From NCBI GenBank assembly GCA_016217675.1, contig JACRHC010000099.1:1-47232 (forward strand): 47,232 nt of DNA, written 5' to 3'. The translations under genes were made by a program, and so were the position numbers. The notes below the pieces were generated by a model. It had not been told where the DNA came from and ran no database searches. It was given only the letters and a program-made list of their open reading frames with translations. This stretch comes from Nitrospirota bacterium (GTDB taxonomy: Bacteria; Nitrospirota; Thermodesulfovibrionia; Thermodesulfovibrionales; UBA6898). Shown here in pieces: positions 8,618-16,962 of this stretch (its first letter is position 1; each line of letters begins with the position of its first letter).

Positions 8618-9814
8618 TTGATTGTAAGACCATTATTGCCGGCGTACGGCGGATACAGTATAGCGCGGGATGAAAAAGTCATCCTGATCAAGGGAGCAGT
8701 GCCGGGTGAACTCGTTGACGTGAATATTGACGAAAGGAAGCGCGACTATATGCTCGGTACGGTCACCCAGGTAGTAGAGCCTTCCGAGTTCAGAGTCGAG
8801 CCTCCCTGCCCGGTATTCGGTATCTGCGGCGGTTGTCATCTGCAGTTCATCGCTTATGAAAAGCAGGTGAGCATGAAAGAGGAGGTCCTTGTTGATTCCC
8901 TGACCAGACTCGGGGGTATCGAGGTGCAGCTTTCACCCTCTCTGACCGATGCGCAATGGCATTACCGCCACAGAGCCCAGTTCAAGATCTCACGGGAGGG
9001 AACTATCGGCTTCTTCAGGGAGTCATCGAGAGATGTCGTGTTTTTTGAGTCCTGTCCTCTCATGATCGACCGTATCAACGAACTGCTTCAGCGTATCAGG
9101 GAAAGAAACCTTGCTGCCGGGCTCAAAGAGATCCATCTTTCAGCAGGGGATTCTGCAGCAGCGTTGCTTAGGGGAGAAGCTGTAGACCCTGAAAGGACTG
9201 AAGCATTCAGGGAAATAGGAATAGCGAGCATTGCTGTTAATGATACCCTTATCGAGGGTTCTGGCGCAGTTGCGTTTGATTTGAACGGACTGAACTATAC
9301 GGTCTCTCCGTGGACTTTCTTTCAGGCGCACTGGAGTCTTAATCTGAAAGCAGCCGGGTTTATTGCAGGCAGGGCTGCACCCCTGGAAGGGAAGAAGGTG
9401 CTTGATCTTTATGCCGGAGCAGGGAACTTTTCCCTGCCTATTGCTCAAGCTGCAGAAGAGGTTGTACTTGTCGAAGAGAACCCCTTTGCTGTTGAGGACG
9501 GGACAAGAAATCTGAAACTCAATGGTTTGAAGAACTGCAGGTTTGTGAAATCATCTGCAGAAAAATACCGGATGCAGAAGAAGTTCGATATGATCATCCT
9601 TGATCCCCCGCGGCCTGGCCTGACTTCAGAAGTCGTAAAAAAAATTCTTGATATGCCGTCTGATACTATCGTCTATGTCTCATGCAATCCATCCACACTT
9701 GCCCGGGATCTGAAGAAACTGAAAACTGTATATGACATAGACTCGGTGCAGATGATCGATTTTTTCCCGAATACCTATCATATCGAGGCTGCTGCATTCT
9801 TGCGGAGAAGATGA
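8618..9814 (+). CDS. TrmA/RlmD-family RNA uracil-5-methyltransferase
   Basis: 398 residues. A TRAM-like N-terminus is followed by an Fe-S cluster set C64-x5-C70-x2-C73 and a later Cys near 146. The SAM-binding LDLYAGAGNFSL and the catalytic region DPPRPG ... VSCNPSTLARDL with nucleophile Cys356 follow. The family methylates C5 of uridine in 23S rRNA (RlmC/RlmD) or tRNA (TrmA); the cluster favours the rRNA type, but the exact site cannot be told. Translation starts at TTG 8618 with a GGAAAGGA ribosome-binding site that overlaps the end of the receiver gene. Confidence 0.9.
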   Translation: MIVRPLLPAYGGYSIARDEKVILIKGAVPGELVDVNIDERKRDYMLGTVTQVVEPSEFRVEPPCPVFGICGGCHLQFIAYEKQVSMKEEVLVDSLTRLGGIEVQLSPSLTDAQWHYRHRAQFKISREGTIGFFRESSRDVVFFESCPLMIDRINELLQRIRERNLAAGLKEIHLSAGDSAAALLRGEAVDPERTEAFREIGIASIAVNDTLIEGSGAVAFDLNGLNYTVSPWTFFQAHWSLNLKAAGFIAGRAAPLEGKKVLDLYAGAGNFSLPIAQAAEEVVLVEENPFAVEDGTRNLKLNGLKNCRFVKSSAEKYRMQKKFDMIILDPPRPGLTSEVVKKILDMPSDTIVYVSCNPSTLARDLKKLKTVYDIDSVQMIDFFPNTYHIEAAAFLRRR

Positions 9815-9862
9815 GGTAACAGCCTGTGTATACCATGACATACGGAAGGAGTTGCGATCAGC

Positions 9863-10348
9863 TTGGTACAAGAACCGTCCGGCGCTGAAGAAATGAGGGA
9901 GGTGGTCCTCACTGCAAGTGAGCTTGCAGCACAGGCCCATAAGGAGTTGTATTCTTTTGAAGACCGACTCTATATTCCGAGCGGGTCTGACATACTGGCG
10001 TCCATCGTTTCTCTTGCTGAAAAGGGTCCTGACCGCCTTCATATTGCCGCGGATTGGGCGAACCTTCTCAGAGTCGCGCTCTGGTCTTCGCCGAATCCTC
10101 CCCTTTTTGATGTCATAACCCTGCTGAAGAAGTCCGGTGCAGCAGCGGCTGAACTCCAGCCGTTTGCGAAGGCTGAAATCAGCGACCTGCTTCCCTGGCT
10201 CTATTACGGCAGAAAATTCGACATACTGCGGCGTATCTGCAACGCTGCAAAAACAAAAGCCGAGTTAATGGTCAGGAGAAAAGGACTGCATATTTACTGT
10301 CATCTCGTTTCGGATGAAAATCGGCGCATCATTGCAAGCAGTCTTTGA
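9863..10348 (+). CDS. unknown protein
   Basis: 161 residues, acidic-to-neutral, mostly helical by composition, with no signal peptide, membrane segment or recognised motif. The end is Arg/Lys-rich (KTKAELMVRRKGLHIYCHLV). GGAAGGAG lies about 11 nt before TTG 9863; an in-frame ATG at 9893 is the alternative start. It sits at the end of the galT-glgA-kinase-receiver-methyltransferase run, 48 nt after the last gene, and before a likely new promoter. No function can be assigned. Confidence 0.65.
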   Translation: MVQEPSGAEEMREVVLTASELAAQAHKELYSFEDRLYIPSGSDILASIVSLAEKGPDRLHIAADWANLLRVALWSSPNPPLFDVITLLKKSGAAAAELQPFAKAEISDLLPWLYYGRKFDILRRICNAAKTKAELMVRRKGLHIYCHLVSDENRRIIASSL

Positions 10349-10385
10349 AGGTGTTGATGAGCCCCGTGCGGGCCAATAAAAGAGC

Positions 10386-10415
10386 TTGAATATCTTGTTT
10401 TCCAATTGTTATGCT
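10386..10415 (+). promoter_or_regulatory. promoter of the REC-GGDEF gene
   Basis: TTGAAT at 10386-10391 and TATGCT at 10410-10415, spacing 18. The predicted transcription start lies near 10422, about 17 nt before the TTG start, leaving room for the GGGAGG ribosome-binding site. Confidence 0.45.
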
Positions 10416-10438
10416 TAAGCGGAGTAAGGGAGGGTATC

Positions 10439-11395
10439 TTGGCAAAAGCAAAGGTTTTACTCGTTGAAGATGATCCCGTCCAGGCCTCAGCCACAATGGA
10501 AATACTCAGGAAGGTCGGCTATGAGATCCTCTGGGCAGAGGATGGGATTAACGCTATCAAGCTGGTCAAATCAGAAAAGCCTGATATCATCGTTCTTGAT
10601 GTCATACTGCCGGGCATGGACGGTTACGAGGTTTGCCGTTGGCTGAAGCTTGATGAAGGCACAAAAGGCATCCCTGTCATTATGCTTACGGTGAAGAAGG
10701 AGCTTTCGGACAAGATTTCAGGCCTGCAGATCGGAGCTGACGACTACCTGCCCAAGCCTTATAATGAGCTTGAACTCAATGCCCGAATCTATGCCTCGCT
10801 CAGGACAAAGGCATTGCAGGATGAATTAAGACTGAAGAACAAACAGCTCGAGGAGTTGCTTGACAAGGTCAATTACATGGCGATCACGGATGCACTTACC
10901 GGTCTGTACAACAGGCGTCGCTTTCACGATGCGCTTACGAGTGAATACGAACGTGCAAGACGGTATGGCACGCCGTTTTCTCTTGTCATGATTGATATAG
11001 ATTATTTCAAGAAGATCAATGACTCCTTCGGCCATGATGCAGGAGACCTGGTATTAAAAGAAGTTTCAGGCATTCTCATGAAAAGCATCAGGGATATAGA
11101 TACTGCTGCCCGTTATGGCGGCGAGGAGTTCATGATCATTCTTCCGAACACGGACAAAATGCATGCCAGGACAGTTGCCGAACGGATGCGGCAGGCGATA
11201 GAGATACATGATTTTGCTGAGCTGGACCGAAGGATTTCTGTCAGTATCGGCATTTCAGGCATGCCCGATGCCAAGGTCGAAAATGAGGACAGGCTGATCC
11301 GCTGCGCTGATTTTGCCATGTACCGGGCAAAGCAGCTTGGCAGGAACCGCACGGTTACCGTTGAGGCTCATGAGCTTGAACAGATGAAAGAATAG
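10439..11395 (+). CDS. PleD-like response regulator diguanylate cyclase (REC-GGDEF)
   Basis: 318 residues from TTG 10439, which has GGGAGG 5 nt upstream. The receiver domain holds VEDD, phospho-acceptor Asp in IVLDVILPGMDG, and Lys-Pro in YLPKPYNE. A coiled linker leads to a GGDEF domain starting ITDALTGLYNRRRF. The active site is GGEEF, and an RxxD motif (RDID) sits exactly five residues before it, the classic inhibitory site. It should make c-di-GMP when phosphorylated and be feedback-inhibited. The cognate kinase is not adjacent. Its own promoter and the 90-nt gap upstream suggest a separate transcription unit. Confidence 0.93.
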   Translation: MAKAKVLLVEDDPVQASATMEILRKVGYEILWAEDGINAIKLVKSEKPDIIVLDVILPGMDGYEVCRWLKLDEGTKGIPVIMLTVKKELSDKISGLQIGADDYLPKPYNELELNARIYASLRTKALQDELRLKNKQLEELLDKVNYMAITDALTGLYNRRRFHDALTSEYERARRYGTPFSLVMIDIDYFKKINDSFGHDAGDLVLKEVSGILMKSIRDIDTAARYGGEEFMIILPNTDKMHARTVAERMRQAIEIHDFAELDRRISVSIGISGMPDAKVENEDRLIRCADFAMYRAKQLGRNRTVTVEAHELEQMKE

Positions 11396-11414
11396 ATCTC
11401 CATTTTGTCTTTCG

Positions 11415-11443
11415 TTGATTTAATCCCGCCATTATTCAATAAT
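11415..11443 (+). promoter_or_regulatory. candidate promoter of the MoeA-PBP/RACo-like operon
   Basis: TTGATT at 11415-11420 and AATAAT at 11438-11443, spacing 17. The region is A/T-rich and lies between genes. The predicted start near 11450 falls just before the first possible TTG start and well before the AAGGAG-preceded CTG at 11488. Confidence 0.35.
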
Positions 11444-11454
11444 AAAAAATACTT

Positions 11455-13419
11455 TTGTTGTCCAGTTCGTCATGCAAGGAGCGGCTTCTGAAAAAGGGAA
11501 TCTATATCGAAAATACCCCGCTTGAAAAGGCCATACAGCTTTGGCAGGAAACCCTGTCTGAACATATGGCCGGTCCTCTGCTGGCTGAATCAATCCCTGT
11601 GCAGGAAACTCTTGGAAGACTGACTGCAGAAGCCGTTTTTGCCTTAATCTCCTCTCCTTTTTATCATTCCTCTGCCATGGATGGATTTGCCGTTCGATTC
11701 AGCGACACGTTTGGAGCGACCGAAACTGAACCGAAGAGTCTCGCTCTTTCTGAGGATGCCGTGTATGTTGATACCGGCGACCCGATTCCGGAAGGATTCA
11801 ATGCTGTCATCATGATCGAAGATGTGAACCGTATTGTGAAGGATGGGCAGGAAGTAATCGAGATCATCGAGCCGGTGACCCCCTGGCAGCATGTCAGGGT
11901 AATAGGTGAGGACATTGTCAGCACAGAACTGATACTTACCGGGGGCCACAGGATACGGCCTGTGGATATTGGCGCCATGCTTTCGGGCGGCCATACGGAA
12001 ATTAAGGTAAGGCGGCTGCCAAGGGTTGCTGTCATTCCGACAGGGACAGAACTGGTTGAGCCGGGTGAGCCACTCAAAAAGGGTGATATTGTTGAATTTA
12101 ATTCACGCATACTTTCATCGCTCGTTGAGCAATGGGGCGGAAGAGCAATTCGCTTCAGTCCTGTTCCTGATGATATTGAACAGATTACAGAAACGCTCAG
12201 AAAGGCCTGCGAACTCTATGACGTTGTTGTGATCAATGCTGGCTCGTCAGCAGGCTCTGAGGACTACACGGCAAAGGCGCTTGCATCTCTTGGCAAGGTC
12301 CTGATTCACGGCGTCAGCATAAAGCCGGGTAAGCCGGTTATTCTTGGATGGGTAATGGGCAAGCCGGTGCTCGGCATACCTGGATATCCTGTTTCCGCAT
12401 ATATTACATTCAACCTTTTCGGCAAAATGCCGGTTTATGCCCTGCAGGGTATTGACGTACCGCCGGCCGAAGTGATGAGCGCAAAGTTGTCGCGCCAGGT
12501 TGCATCATCGCTTGGCCAGGAAGAATTCCTGAGAGTAAAACTTGGGCGGGTCGGTAAAAACATCGTTGCGACACCGGTGGGCAGAGGTGCCGGAGTCCTT
12601 ATGTCGCTGGTGCGCGCAGACGGCTTTGTGAGAATACCTGCCATGTCTGAAGGGTATGGCGCAGGGACTGAAGTGCCTGTCGAGATGCTTCGGGAAAAGG
12701 ACGAAATAGAGAATACCATCGTATGTACAGGAAGCCACGATAATGCCCTTGACCTGCTTGCGAATCAGCTCAGAAAAGCATTTCCGAAATTTTCACTTTC
12801 TTCAGCTCATGTAGGCTCCATGGGCGGCATTATGGCCCTGAAAAAGGGAGAGGCGCATATTGCAGGCACTCACCTGCTCGATGAGGCAACAGGCGAATAT
12901 AATGTTCCTTTTTTGCAGAGTCATCTCAGCGGCAGAAAAATGCTCCTTGTCAATCTGGTATACAGGGAGCAGGGATTCATGGTCATCAAAGGCAATCCAA
13001 AGCATATCAGAGATTTTGGGGACCTTACACGGGGCGACGTCTGCTTTATCAACCGGCAGCGAGGCTCAGGCACACGCCTGCTTACCGACAAACATCTGAA
13101 AGAACAGGGAATATTACCGGGGCAAATAACGGGCTATGACCGGGAGGAATATACGCATATGGGGGTGGCATCTGCAGTCCTGACCGGCATTGCTGACACT
13201 GGCATGGGCATACTTGCTGCAGCGAATGCCCTGGGGTTGGAGTTTATACCGGTTGCCAAAGAGCGATATGATCTTGCTGTCCCGAAAGACTTTGCTCTGA
13301 TGCCTCAGATAGCAGCAATGCTCGATATTATCAGGAATGATAAAGAGTTCAGGGCATCTGTCGAAGGGCTCGGGGGATATGATGTTTCAGAGATGGGTGC
13401 AATAATGTATGAATCATAG
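11455..13419 (+). CDS. MoeA-like molybdopterin protein fused to a PBP-like domain
   Basis: 654 residues. Residues ~20-405 are MoeA-like (SSAMDGFAVR, DTGDPIPEG, IPTGTELVEPGEPLKKGD), the enzyme that inserts molybdate into adenylylated molybdopterin. Residues ~420-640 are a periplasmic-binding-like domain (GSHDNALDLLA, NRQRGSGTR, ADTGMGILAAA) found fused to MoeA or LysR-type regulators, probably sensing molybdate or tungstate. No signal peptide, so the second domain is cytoplasmic. Start uncertain: TTG 11455 is the longest form; AAGGAG (11476-11481) stands 6 nt before CTG 11488, which gives the family-like KKGIYIENTPLEKA opening. It overlaps the next gene by 11 bp. Confidence 0.9.
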   Translation: MLSSSSCKERLLKKGIYIENTPLEKAIQLWQETLSEHMAGPLLAESIPVQETLGRLTAEAVFALISSPFYHSSAMDGFAVRFSDTFGATETEPKSLALSEDAVYVDTGDPIPEGFNAVIMIEDVNRIVKDGQEVIEIIEPVTPWQHVRVIGEDIVSTELILTGGHRIRPVDIGAMLSGGHTEIKVRRLPRVAVIPTGTELVEPGEPLKKGDIVEFNSRILSSLVEQWGGRAIRFSPVPDDIEQITETLRKACELYDVVVINAGSSAGSEDYTAKALASLGKVLIHGVSIKPGKPVILGWVMGKPVLGIPGYPVSAYITFNLFGKMPVYALQGIDVPPAEVMSAKLSRQVASSLGQEEFLRVKLGRVGKNIVATPVGRGAGVLMSLVRADGFVRIPAMSEGYGAGTEVPVEMLREKDEIENTIVCTGSHDNALDLLANQLRKAFPKFSLSSAHVGSMGGIMALKKGEAHIAGTHLLDEATGEYNVPFLQSHLSGRKMLLVNLVYREQGFMVIKGNPKHIRDFGDLTRGDVCFINRQRGSGTRLLTDKHLKEQGILPGQITGYDREEYTHMGVASAVLTGIADTGMGILAAANALGLEFIPVAKERYDLAVPKDFALMPQIAAMLDIIRNDKEFRASVEGLGGYDVSEMGAIMYES

Positions 13420-14905
13420 ACCGCTCGCCTTTGTCCTTGACGTTGCACTTCCGCATCCCTCTTCTGATGATAAGGCCGCTGATGCTGAACGGTTGACAGA
13501 TGCACTCAGGATGGCAGGACTCTCATCGGTGTCTATCCCCCTTCATCTGCTCAGAAGACTTCCTGATGAACTGAGAAAAAACAACTTTTCTGTAACTGTG
13601 GTTATAGGGCATGGTGACCGTGGCCTGAGAGTTCTTGACATCAGCAGGAGTAAGATATTCGGCATTGCCCTGGATATCGGGACAACAACACTGGAATGCG
13701 CACTTTTTGAGCTTGACACAAAAAGACGACTTGCTGCTTCTGAAAGGGAGAACCCGCAGATTTGTTTTGGAGCAGATGTGCTCTCCCGCGTACAAATGGC
13801 AATGACAGGGGAAGCAGCAGAACTGACGGAATCATTGAGAGATGGTGTGAACAACCTTGTCTTGGATATCTGCAAAAAAAATGGTATTCAGGAAAAAGAT
13901 GTTTATGCGATGACCGTTGCCGGTAACACTATTATGTCCCATTTTTTCCTCGGCCTGGATGTCAGGAATATCCCTGTTGTTCCCAATACGCCTGCAATAA
14001 GCAGTGCATTTTTTTGCAGGGCAGATGAGATCGGCCTATCGATTCATCCGGATGCAACGGTTTATGTTTTTCCGAATGCCGGCAGTTATGTGGGCGGTGA
14101 TATTATCAGCGGCATAATCTGCACGGGACTCCATAAGCAGGAAGCCCCTGTACTGTTTATGGATGTCGGCACGAATGTGGAGATTACGCTCGGCTGCAGG
14201 GACTGGATCATGGTCGGTGCCGGAGCTGCCGGCCCCGCACTTGAGGGCGGTGTGACTGATATTGGGAAAAAGGCTGAAAAGGGTACGATCAGCCGTCTGG
14301 AGATCGATCGCACGACCAAAGAGCCGAAGTTCACGGTTATCGGCAATGGAGAACCTGAGGGCATATGCGGATCAGGGCTTATTGACCTTGTTTCCGAGCT
14401 CTATGCAACAGGCATTATTGATCAGGCGGGCAAGTTCAGCATGCCGGCCACGGGTGTCATAATGAAAGACGAAGTCCCTGCCTATCTGCTCTATCGCTCG
14501 CCTGAGAGAGAGCTGTTTTTTACCCAGCATGAGCTTCAGAATTTTCTGCGCTCCAAGGCTGCCATGTTCGCCTTTCTTTATGTGTTTCTGAGGCTGGTCG
14601 GTATGCGGATACGTGAAATCGGAAAGATTTTTGTGTCCGGCGCCCTGGGCTGCGGCATAAATATCGAGAGTGCGGTGAATATCGGCATGCTGCCTGATAT
14701 TCAGAGGGACAAGATCGTTCCGACAGGTAATTCTTCCCTGAAAGGGGCTTCCATGGTCCTTCTTGAAAGTTCGATGATAACAGAGATCGAACAGATTCAG
14801 TCCCTGATAACCTACCGGGAGATGAGCGAGGATGCAGACCTCCTGAACGTGCTCCAGGGTGCGCTCTTCATCCCGCATACGAACCCGGAGATGCTCAGGG
14901 GATAG
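13409..14905 (+). CDS. RACo-like ASKHA protein (corrinoid reductive activator family) without ferredoxin domain
   Basis: 498 residues. The ASKHA nucleotide-binding core starts at IFGIALDIGTTTLECALF and includes NPQICFGADVLSRV, AGNTIMSHFFLG, FMDVGTNVEI, GGVTDIG and ICGSGLIDL, all typical of RACo/DUF4445 proteins. RACo uses ATP to re-reduce Co(II) corrinoid proteins in Wood-Ljungdahl or methyltransferase pathways. Canonical RACo has an N-terminal 2Fe-2S domain; here the first ~85 residues have no cysteine cluster, so electrons must come from another protein. ATG 13409 lies inside the MoeA-PBP gene, so the two are made together. A link between molybdenum cofactor sensing and corrinoid activation is inference. 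Confidence 0.85.
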   Translation: MNHRPLAFVLDVALPHPSSDDKAADAERLTDALRMAGLSSVSIPLHLLRRLPDELRKNNFSVTVVIGHGDRGLRVLDISRSKIFGIALDIGTTTLECALFELDTKRRLAASERENPQICFGADVLSRVQMAMTGEAAELTESLRDGVNNLVLDICKKNGIQEKDVYAMTVAGNTIMSHFFLGLDVRNIPVVPNTPAISSAFFCRADEIGLSIHPDATVYVFPNAGSYVGGDIISGIICTGLHKQEAPVLFMDVGTNVEITLGCRDWIMVGAGAAGPALEGGVTDIGKKAEKGTISRLEIDRTTKEPKFTVIGNGEPEGICGSGLIDLVSELYATGIIDQAGKFSMPATGVIMKDEVPAYLLYRSPERELFFTQHELQNFLRSKAAMFAFLYVFLRLVGMRIREIGKIFVSGALGCGINIESAVNIGMLPDIQRDKIVPTGNSSLKGASMVLLESSMITEIEQIQSLITYREMSEDADLLNVLQGALFIPHTNPEMLRG

Positions 14906-14913
14906 GAGAAATC

Positions 14914-15429
14914 TTAGCCCTGTTTTTCGATCTGACGCAAGTAGTGGCTGAATTCCTGTTCAAAATGACTGCTGAATATTCCCTTTCCTGTCTGCTCTTT
15001 GATGCTGTTCATAGACCAGAATCTCACCTCATCAATTTCTTCTGCATTGAACTGGACTTCTCCTTCGCCTATGCATGAGAAAGTGCTTACCAGTTCAGAC
15101 TCGCGATGATTCCTGAAGAGATAGCTGTACAGGAACTGAAGGTCGGACTGCTCAATGCCCAGCTCTTCTTTCATCTCCCGAACAGCGGCATCATGAATCT
15201 CCTCGCCGGGGTTGACATGGCCGCCCACAGAGGTGTCCCACTTGCCCGGCGCTATGTCCTTGTTTTTCGAACGCTTTTGAAGCAGAAGGTTTCCCTGACT
15301 ATTAAATACCATCACATGGACTACGCGGTGAATTAGGGAAGGGTCTCTATGCAGTTGTGAACGGGTAGCAAGACCGATCACACGACCTTCGGCGTCGCAT
15401 ACCTCGAAACTCTCCTCGACTGATGACAT
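14914..15429 (-). CDS. Nudix hydrolase (IDI/YfcD-like)
   Basis: 171 residues from ATG 15429 (MSSVEESFEVCD). The Nudix box GGHVNPGEEIHDAAVREMKE continues into ELGI and keeps the GX5EX7REUXEEXGU pattern. The N-terminal part (VCDAEGRVIGLATRSQLH...IHRVVHV) resembles the isopentenyl-diphosphate isomerase-like/YfcD branch, whose members often hydrolyse nucleoside diphosphate derivatives; substrate unknown. It begins one base after the stop of the REC-PilZ gene, so they form one minus-strand unit. It ends 8 nt from the end of the convergent RACo-like gene with no clear terminator between. Confidence 0.9.
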   Translation of the reverse strand: MSSVEESFEVCDAEGRVIGLATRSQLHRDPSLIHRVVHVMVFNSQGNLLLQKRSKNKDIAPGKWDTSVGGHVNPGEEIHDAAVREMKEELGIEQSDLQFLYSYLFRNHRESELVSTFSCIGEGEVQFNAEEIDEVRFWSMNSIKEQTGKGIFSSHFEQEFSHYLRQIEKQG

Positions 15430-15430
15430 A

Positions 15431-16114
15431 TCAGATTTTTTGCTCTGACCGATTGGCAATAAATGAATCGATGCCGTTCCTGGATGCAGGGTCGAGATAG
15501 CGAAAACGAATGCCATAGCGCGGTGTATCACCATTATTATCTGTCCGCACTATCTCGCCTTCTGTGATAACCTTGCCAAAGCCGGGCAGAAAAAAAGAGC
15601 AGGACAAAAGATCGCCCTTTGCCAGCTGTCTGTCCGTCTCGATCCTGATGCCGGTAGAGCTGATATCACAGGAAGAGCAGAAGAATGGTTCATTGGAAAA
15701 AGTACCTTTGACCGATATCCTGATGAGAACCCGATAGTTTTGTCTCTGCGGAATGGAAAGCAGTTTGGTAACCTGTTCTGTCAGTTGACCGGAATGGAAC
15801 GGCTTTGTGATATGGGCATTTGCGCCGCAGTGCGTTGCGCGCTCGATGCAGTCAATATTATTGTTGCACGTCATGATGATGGATACCTGGCGAAGGTCTG
15901 AATCTTTTCGTATCGAAGTGCATAGTTTGTCTCCGCTCATGTCAGGGAGGTCAAGAGATATGATCATGAGATCTGTCAGATGTTCTTTATGCAGCGACAG
16001 GGCGTCTCGCCCGGTCGAGGCGGTAAATATCTCGAAGCTGACTCTGTTGAGGATCGTTTTTTCACGAGCGAGCATATCCTCCAGATTGTCCACAATAAGA
16101 ATTTTCTTTCTCAC
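15431..16114 (-). CDS. response regulator with PilZ output (REC-PilZ)
   Basis: 227 residues. Receiver domain: phospho-acceptor Asp55 in ISLDLPDMSG, Lys104-Pro; the first acidic pair reads D-N rather than D-D. PilZ domain: RVLIR (Arg128-Arg132) and DISSTG (Asp150, Ser152, Gly155), the c-di-GMP-binding pattern. It joins a phosphorylation input to c-di-GMP binding and probably tunes motility or surface traits by protein contact. Translation starts at GTG 16114, which lies 6 nt after an extended -10 with no ribosome-binding site, so the mRNA is probably leaderless. It is divergent from slt. Confidence 0.9.
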   Translation of the reverse strand: MRKKILIVDNLEDMLAREKTILNRVSFEIFTASTGRDALSLHKEHLTDLMIISLDLPDMSGDKLCTSIRKDSDLRQVSIIMTCNNNIDCIERATHCGANAHITKPFHSGQLTEQVTKLLSIPQRQNYRVLIRISVKGTFSNEPFFCSSCDISSTGIRIETDRQLAKGDLLSCSFFLPGFGKVITEGEIVRTDNNGDTPRYGIRFRYLDPASRNGIDSFIANRSEQKI

Positions 16115-16120
16115 GCCGTG

Positions 16121-16129
16121 ATTTTACCA
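16121..16129 (-). promoter_or_regulatory. extended -10 promoter, leaderless REC-PilZ gene
   Basis: On the minus strand TGG-TAAAAT ends 6 nt before GTG 16114. The expected +1 is the G of the start codon. No Shine-Dalgarno sequence and no clear -35. Confidence 0.5.
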
Positions 16130-16219
16130 TGAAAACGTTTATTTTTTTGAGCTGCCTTCCATGAAACAGTTAAAGTAAAAAAATGCTATTCCCCGCAACT
16201 CCCCGATAAGGCGTAAATA

Positions 16220-16248
16220 TTGACTCGGGGTGCTTTCCGTGGTAACAT
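16220..16248 (+). promoter_or_regulatory. strong promoter of slt-nadA, leaderless start
   Basis: TTGACT (16220-16225), 17-bp spacer, TAACAT (16243-16248), preceded by the extended TGG. The -10 ends 6 nt before ATG 16255, placing +1 on the A of the start codon. There is no ribosome-binding site in between. Confidence 0.65.
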
Positions 16249-16254
16249 GTACAC

Positions 16255-16962
16255 ATGCTAAAGGCTGCGACGCTTTTCTGTTATCTTTTGCTGGCAGTAG
16301 CACCTGTATCAGCGGATGTCTACAAATACGTGGATGAAAACGGTGTCATCTGCTATACAGATGCGCCTTATGGGAAAAAGTCCCAGCATGTCAGTGCTGA
16401 CAAGAAGGTGCAGAGACCCGAACAACCGGCACCCGCTATTGTATTCCCTAAAGATTATTCCCAGTATATCCAGAAGGCTGCATCAAAATACGCGCTTGAG
16501 CCTGAACTGATCCGGGCAGTGATAAAGACAGAGTCGAACGGCAACCACAGGGCTATTTCCCGTAAGGGTGCAAAAGGCCTTATGCAGCTTATGCCGTCTA
16601 CTGCAAGGGACATGAACGTTTCCAATCCTTTTGACCCTGAGGAAAATATCGAGGGGGGAACCAGATACCTGAAATATCTCCTTGAAAGGTTCAATGGGAA
16701 TATGACCCTTGCTCTTGCTGCCTATAACTCCGGTCCCGGGACTGTTGAGAAATATGGCAATGTCCCTCCTATTGATGAGACACGACAGTATGTAAAAAGG
16801 ATTTTTAATCTGTATAATGGCAGAAAGAGTTATACGTTTGCTGATGCGAGCGCCATTACTCCCCGCGAGAAAATTGCCCCTATCTACAAAGTTCTGCTTG
16901 AGGATGGCACGGTCCTCTTTACGAACGCTACACTCGAAAAAAGCAACAAGACCAGGCTGTAA
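16255..16962 (+). CDS. exported lytic transglycosylase (DUF4124 + SLT)
   Basis: 235 residues. A signal peptide (MLKAATLFCYLLLAVAPVSA) with likely cleavage after Ala20 is followed by a DUF4124 segment (DVYKYVDENGVICYTD) and an SLT domain from ~65. Catalytic Glu93 lies in KTESNG; GLMQLMPSTA, GGTRYL and ALAAYNSGPG follow. It should cleave peptidoglycan glycan strands in the periplasm. The C-terminal tail again resembles a short DUF4124-like strand (PIYKVLLEDGTVLFTN). The promoter puts transcription start on the ATG. nadA begins on the base after the stop, so the two are cotranscribed, although their functions are unrelated. Confidence 0.92.
   Translation: MLKAATLFCYLLLAVAPVSADVYKYVDENGVICYTDAPYGKKSQHVSADKKVQRPEQPAPAIVFPKDYSQYIQKAASKYALEPELIRAVIKTESNGNHRAISRKGAKGLMQLMPSTARDMNVSNPFDPEENIEGGTRYLKYLLERFNGNMTLALAAYNSGPGTVEKYGNVPPIDETRQYVKRIFNLYNGRKSYTFADASAITPREKIAPIYKVLLEDGTVLFTNATLEKSNKTRL

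Noticed and set aside
10349..10385. GCCC-cgtgc-GGGC hairpin after the unknown gene as a terminator
   Set aside because: Only a 4-bp stem with no U-tract; too weak to list.
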